A DNA stretch of 63,105 nt from assembly GCA_023415835.1 (NCBI GenBank), contig JAEZJK010000110.1, positions 1 to 63,105 on the forward strand. The letters run 5' to 3'. Source of the DNA: Bacillota bacterium. Lineage in GTDB: Bacteria > Bacillota > UBA4882 > UBA8346. Position 1 is the first letter of the stretch; each line of letters starts with the position of its first letter. The notes under the pieces are model-generated. The model saw only the letters and a list, made by a program, of their open reading frames with translations, had not been told where the DNA came from and made no database searches. Positions 60,884 to 63,105 of the stretch are shown here, one piece after another. The translations under genes and the position numbers were made by a program.

Positions 60884-61816
60884 ATGGCTAATATCGCAAT
60901 AACTCCAAAAACTAAAATGTTAACCGGCAAAAAAATGGCCAGATATAAAGGCTTGGTATATATTTCACCATGGCTGATCGGATTTCTAGCGTTTCAGCTG
61001 TATCCCTTTATTGCGTCCTTTGTCTATTCGTTCACCAACTACAATGTTTTGGGCACTACCAGGTTTATCGGGTTCGATAATTATGTTGAATTATTTACGA
61101 TCGATCCGGATTTTTTAAAGTCGATCAAGGTATCCGCGTTATATGCTTTGATTTCCGTCCCCAGTAAGCTGATTTTTTCTTTAATAGTGGCTTTATTGCT
61201 GAATATGAAAATCAGGGGGATTAATTTTTTCAGGACCCTCTATTATCTCCCTTCGATCTTAGGCGGTAGCGTAGCTATCTCCGCTTTATGGAAAATAATG
61301 TTCATGAAAGAAGGGACCATCAATCAGATTCTGAACTTCTTCGGGATCGGTTCTATCAATTGGCTTGGCGATCCGAGGTTTGCCTTATTCACCATCAGTA
61401 TGCTTCAGGTATGGCAGTTTGGTTCGTCAATGGTGCTGTTTTTAGCGGCGTTAAAACAGATCCCGGTTGAACTTTATGAAGCCGCGAAAGTGGATGGTTC
61501 GTCAAAAATACGGACCTTTTTTACGATTACCTTTCCGATGATCACGCCTATTTTATTCTTTAACTTAATTATGCAATCCATCAATGCGCTGCAAAACTTT
61601 ACATCAGCCTTCGTGGTAACCAACGGCGGACCGATGAAATCAACCTACTTGATTGGTTTAAAGTTATATATTGAAGCTTTCACCAATTTTAAAATGGGAT
61701 ACGCCTGCGCCATATCATGGGTATTATTCTTAATAATTTTAGTATTGACATTTTTCACATTCAAATCTTCATCTAAATGGGTCTATTACGAAGATGGAGG
61801 CAATTCTAATGTATAA
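60884..61816 (+). CDS. Sugar ABC transporter permease (MalF/LacF type)
   Basis: A 310-residue CUT1 permease with about six membrane segments, the first near residues 28-48 (GLVYISPWLIGFLAFQLYPF). The EAA loop is ELYEAAKVDGSSKIRTFFTI. GAGGTAGG is upstream of the ATG. 154 bases separate it from the binding-protein gene, with no clear terminator. It is followed by its partner permease, whose start lies inside the end of this gene. Confidence 0.93.
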   Translation: MANIAITPKTKMLTGKKMARYKGLVYISPWLIGFLAFQLYPFIASFVYSFTNYNVLGTTRFIGFDNYVELFTIDPDFLKSIKVSALYALISVPSKLIFSLIVALLLNMKIRGINFFRTLYYLPSILGGSVAISALWKIMFMKEGTINQILNFFGIGSINWLGDPRFALFTISMLQVWQFGSSMVLFLAALKQIPVELYEAAKVDGSSKIRTFFTITFPMITPILFFNLIMQSINALQNFTSAFVVTNGGPMKSTYLIGLKLYIEAFTNFKMGYACAISWVLFLIILVLTFFTFKSSSKWVYYEDGGNSNV

Positions 61817-62657
61817 AGCGAAGGACAAAAAAATCTCACAAAATATTACTTTTGGGTTACTATTGATAATTGGGTTGATTATGATTTACCCGCTGGTCTG
61901 GATGTTTTTTGCCACCTTCAAACCAAATTCGGAAATCTTCGGCGCTGCCAACCTGCTGCCTTCTTCATACTCCCTAGAGGGGTACATCAAGGGCTGGAAT
62001 GGGATCGGCCAGTATACTTTCGCCACTTTTTTTATCAACACTTTATGGATGGTAATTCCGACAGTAGTTTTCACGGTATTATCCTGTTCCATCGTGGCCT
62101 ATGGGTTTGCCAGGTTCGACTTTCCGTTAAAGAATTTTTTATTCGCGCTGATGATATCCACCCTGATGTTGCCGAATGCTGTAATCATTATCCCCCGCTA
62201 CCTGTTGTTCAATAAGATCGGTTGGCTTGATACCTATAATCCATTTACCATTCCGGCCTTATTTGCCTGTTACCCGTTTTTCATTTTTATGCTGGTTCAA
62301 TTTTTACGGGGTATTCCCAGGGATTTGGATGAAGCCGCCAGCATCGACGGGTGCGGTTCGACAGGGATCTTCTTCCGGATTTTGATGCCGTTAATGAAAC
62401 CGGCGTTGTTTTCGGCGGGATTGTTTCAATTTATGTGGACCTGGAACGATTTCTTCAATTCATTGATCTATATTAACAGCGTCAAAAAGTATCCTCTCTC
62501 ACTGGGGTTGCGGATCTCACTCGATTCCGCTTCGGCAGTATCTTGGGACCAAGTTATGGCCATGTCCCTGATATCGATTATCCCGTTGATTGTAATCTTC
62601 TTCTTCTCGCAACGCTACTTTATTGAAGGCATCGCCACCAGCGGTTTAAAAGGATAA
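61809..62657 (+). CDS. Sugar ABC transporter permease (MalG type)
   Basis: A 282-residue partner permease. ATG 61809 is chosen because GGAGG lies eight bases upstream; this overlaps the previous gene by 8 bases, so translation is probably coupled. The EAA loop is DLDEAASIDGCGSTGIFFRI and the C-terminus YFIEGIATSGLKG is typical. As in the first system, no ATPase gene is present, so a shared ATPase is expected. Confidence 0.93.
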   Translation: MYKAKDKKISQNITFGLLLIIGLIMIYPLVWMFFATFKPNSEIFGAANLLPSSYSLEGYIKGWNGIGQYTFATFFINTLWMVIPTVVFTVLSCSIVAYGFARFDFPLKNFLFALMISTLMLPNAVIIIPRYLLFNKIGWLDTYNPFTIPALFACYPFFIFMLVQFLRGIPRDLDEAASIDGCGSTGIFFRILMPLMKPALFSAGLFQFMWTWNDFFNSLIYINSVKKYPLSLGLRISLDSASAVSWDQVMAMSLISIIPLIVIFFFSQRYFIEGIATSGLKG

Positions 62658-62674
62658 ATAAAGGGGAAAGAACC

Positions 62675-63105
62675 ATGACAATTAATTCTAAAGCCAAAAA
62701 ACCGGTTGAGATTAGGCCTTATCTTGAAATGAATATCGGTCAAAAACTCCAGAACTTTCGGACGGTCCCGCTCAGCCTAGGCGCGAATGAAGCCAAGGCG
62801 TTCCTCAGCGTATATAGCGCCAATTACGATATTGACGCCAGCTATGAAATGTTTTGTTATCCGACGGATACTTTTAAAATGATAGTTTACACCGAAAAAG
62901 GCGAGATCCTTTGGAAACGGGACTTAGGCCCGGGAGTCTGTCCCGGAACCGCTTTCAGCACTTTCTTCGCTTTTGACCTGGATCAAGACGGAGTGGATGA
63001 AATTTGGTTCGTCAATAATTTAGACCCGATTCATCCTTTTAACTACCATCAATTTGTGCTGGAACGGGTGGACGCTTTGACCGGCAAGACCACCGGACAA
63101 TGGCC
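62675..63105 (+). CDS. Partial gene: FG-GAP/VCBS-like protein after the transporter
   Basis: The frame starts at ATG 62675 behind AAGGGG and runs off the right edge; 143 residues are visible. There is no signal peptide. The segment AFDLDQDGVDEIWFVNN is the calcium-binding DxDxDGxxE pattern of FG-GAP/VCBS beta-propellers. A second stretch, RVDALTGKTTG, fits propeller blades. Proteins of this type occur in rhamnogalacturonan-lyase-like enzymes, so a polysaccharide-processing role alongside the transporter is possible. Not identified further because most of the gene is missing. Confidence 0.7.
   Translation, partial: MTINSKAKKPVEIRPYLEMNIGQKLQNFRTVPLSLGANEAKAFLSVYSANYDIDASYEMFCYPTDTFKMIVYTEKGEILWKRDLGPGVCPGTAFSTFFAFDLDQDGVDEIWFVNNLDPIHPFNYHQFVLERVDALTGKTTGQW

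Overview
The window looks like a chromosomal segment of an endospore-forming bacterium of the Bacillota (Firmicutes). The evidence is an intact pro-sigma-K gene, the secA-prfB gene order, HemZ, YsxC/EngB, a Gram-positive-type ROK repressor, frequent GTG/TTG starts and strong AGGAGG ribosome binding sites. Some features are more usual in two-membrane cells: an alpha-2-macroglobulin/PbpC pair, and a sugar-binding protein whose signal peptide has no lipobox cysteine. A diderm or atypical Bacillota lineage (for example Limnochordia/Hydrogenispora-like) is therefore possible, but this is inference.

Layout. 1-2.1 kb: end of a truncated gene, a terminator, a palindromic repeat, a LysM-G5-M23 peptidase and a tiny membrane ORF. 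2.1-11.3 kb (minus strand): an amino-sugar operon running ROK repressor, NagA, LarA-type racemase, SIS protein, ABC sugar transporter (binding protein and two permeases), NagB-like deaminase. It has a recognisable promoter with a palindromic operator-like site. 11.4-15.1 kb: redox and stress genes, then an IS1595-family insertion (20 of 21 bp matching ends) that removed the 5' end of an EFR1-type ferredoxin gene. 15.1-16.4 kb: a gene-free stretch with an array of about eight consecutive hairpins and a second structured RNA with its own terminator, separated by a mobile palindromic repeat. 16.4-23 kb: sigK, a PBP2-class transpeptidase, prfB with its programmed frameshift, and secA. 23-36.9 kb: housekeeping and metabolic genes (PilZ protein, 5-formyl-THF cyclo-ligase, 6S RNA, aspS, PpiC-type foldase, hemZ, MBL hydrolase, LDH, a HIS6-like hisA, NUDIX, dcd, shikimate-kinase-like, M48 protease). 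37.6-45.6 kb (plus): alpha-2-macroglobulin with an intact thioester plus pbpC. 45.6-52.2 kb: ABC-F, topB, engB, serine hydrolase, a C_GCAxxG_C_C protein. 52.4-55.4 kb: pectate-lyase-like lipoprotein, a small unknown, an orphan flgM. 55.5-63.1 kb: a PrpR_N sigma-54 activator and a DUF362 protein, divergent from a second sugar ABC transporter that has a near-perfect -24/-12 promoter and continues off the right edge.

How the genes fit together. Two separate carbohydrate systems flank the window. The left one would import amino sugars, deacetylate them and deaminate them under ROK control, with a LarA-family hydroxyacid racemase of unexplained role inside the operon. The right one appears to be sigma-54/activator controlled and lies near a secreted pectate-lyase-like protein, which suggests use of plant-polysaccharide fragments. 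A 118-bp palindromic element occurs five times across the window.

The least explained signals are the hairpin array downstream of sigK, the adjacent structured RNA, the LarA/SIS amino-sugar operon, the PrpR_N/DUF362/sigma-54 sugar transporter module, and a 21/42-bp minisatellite immediately upstream of hisA.
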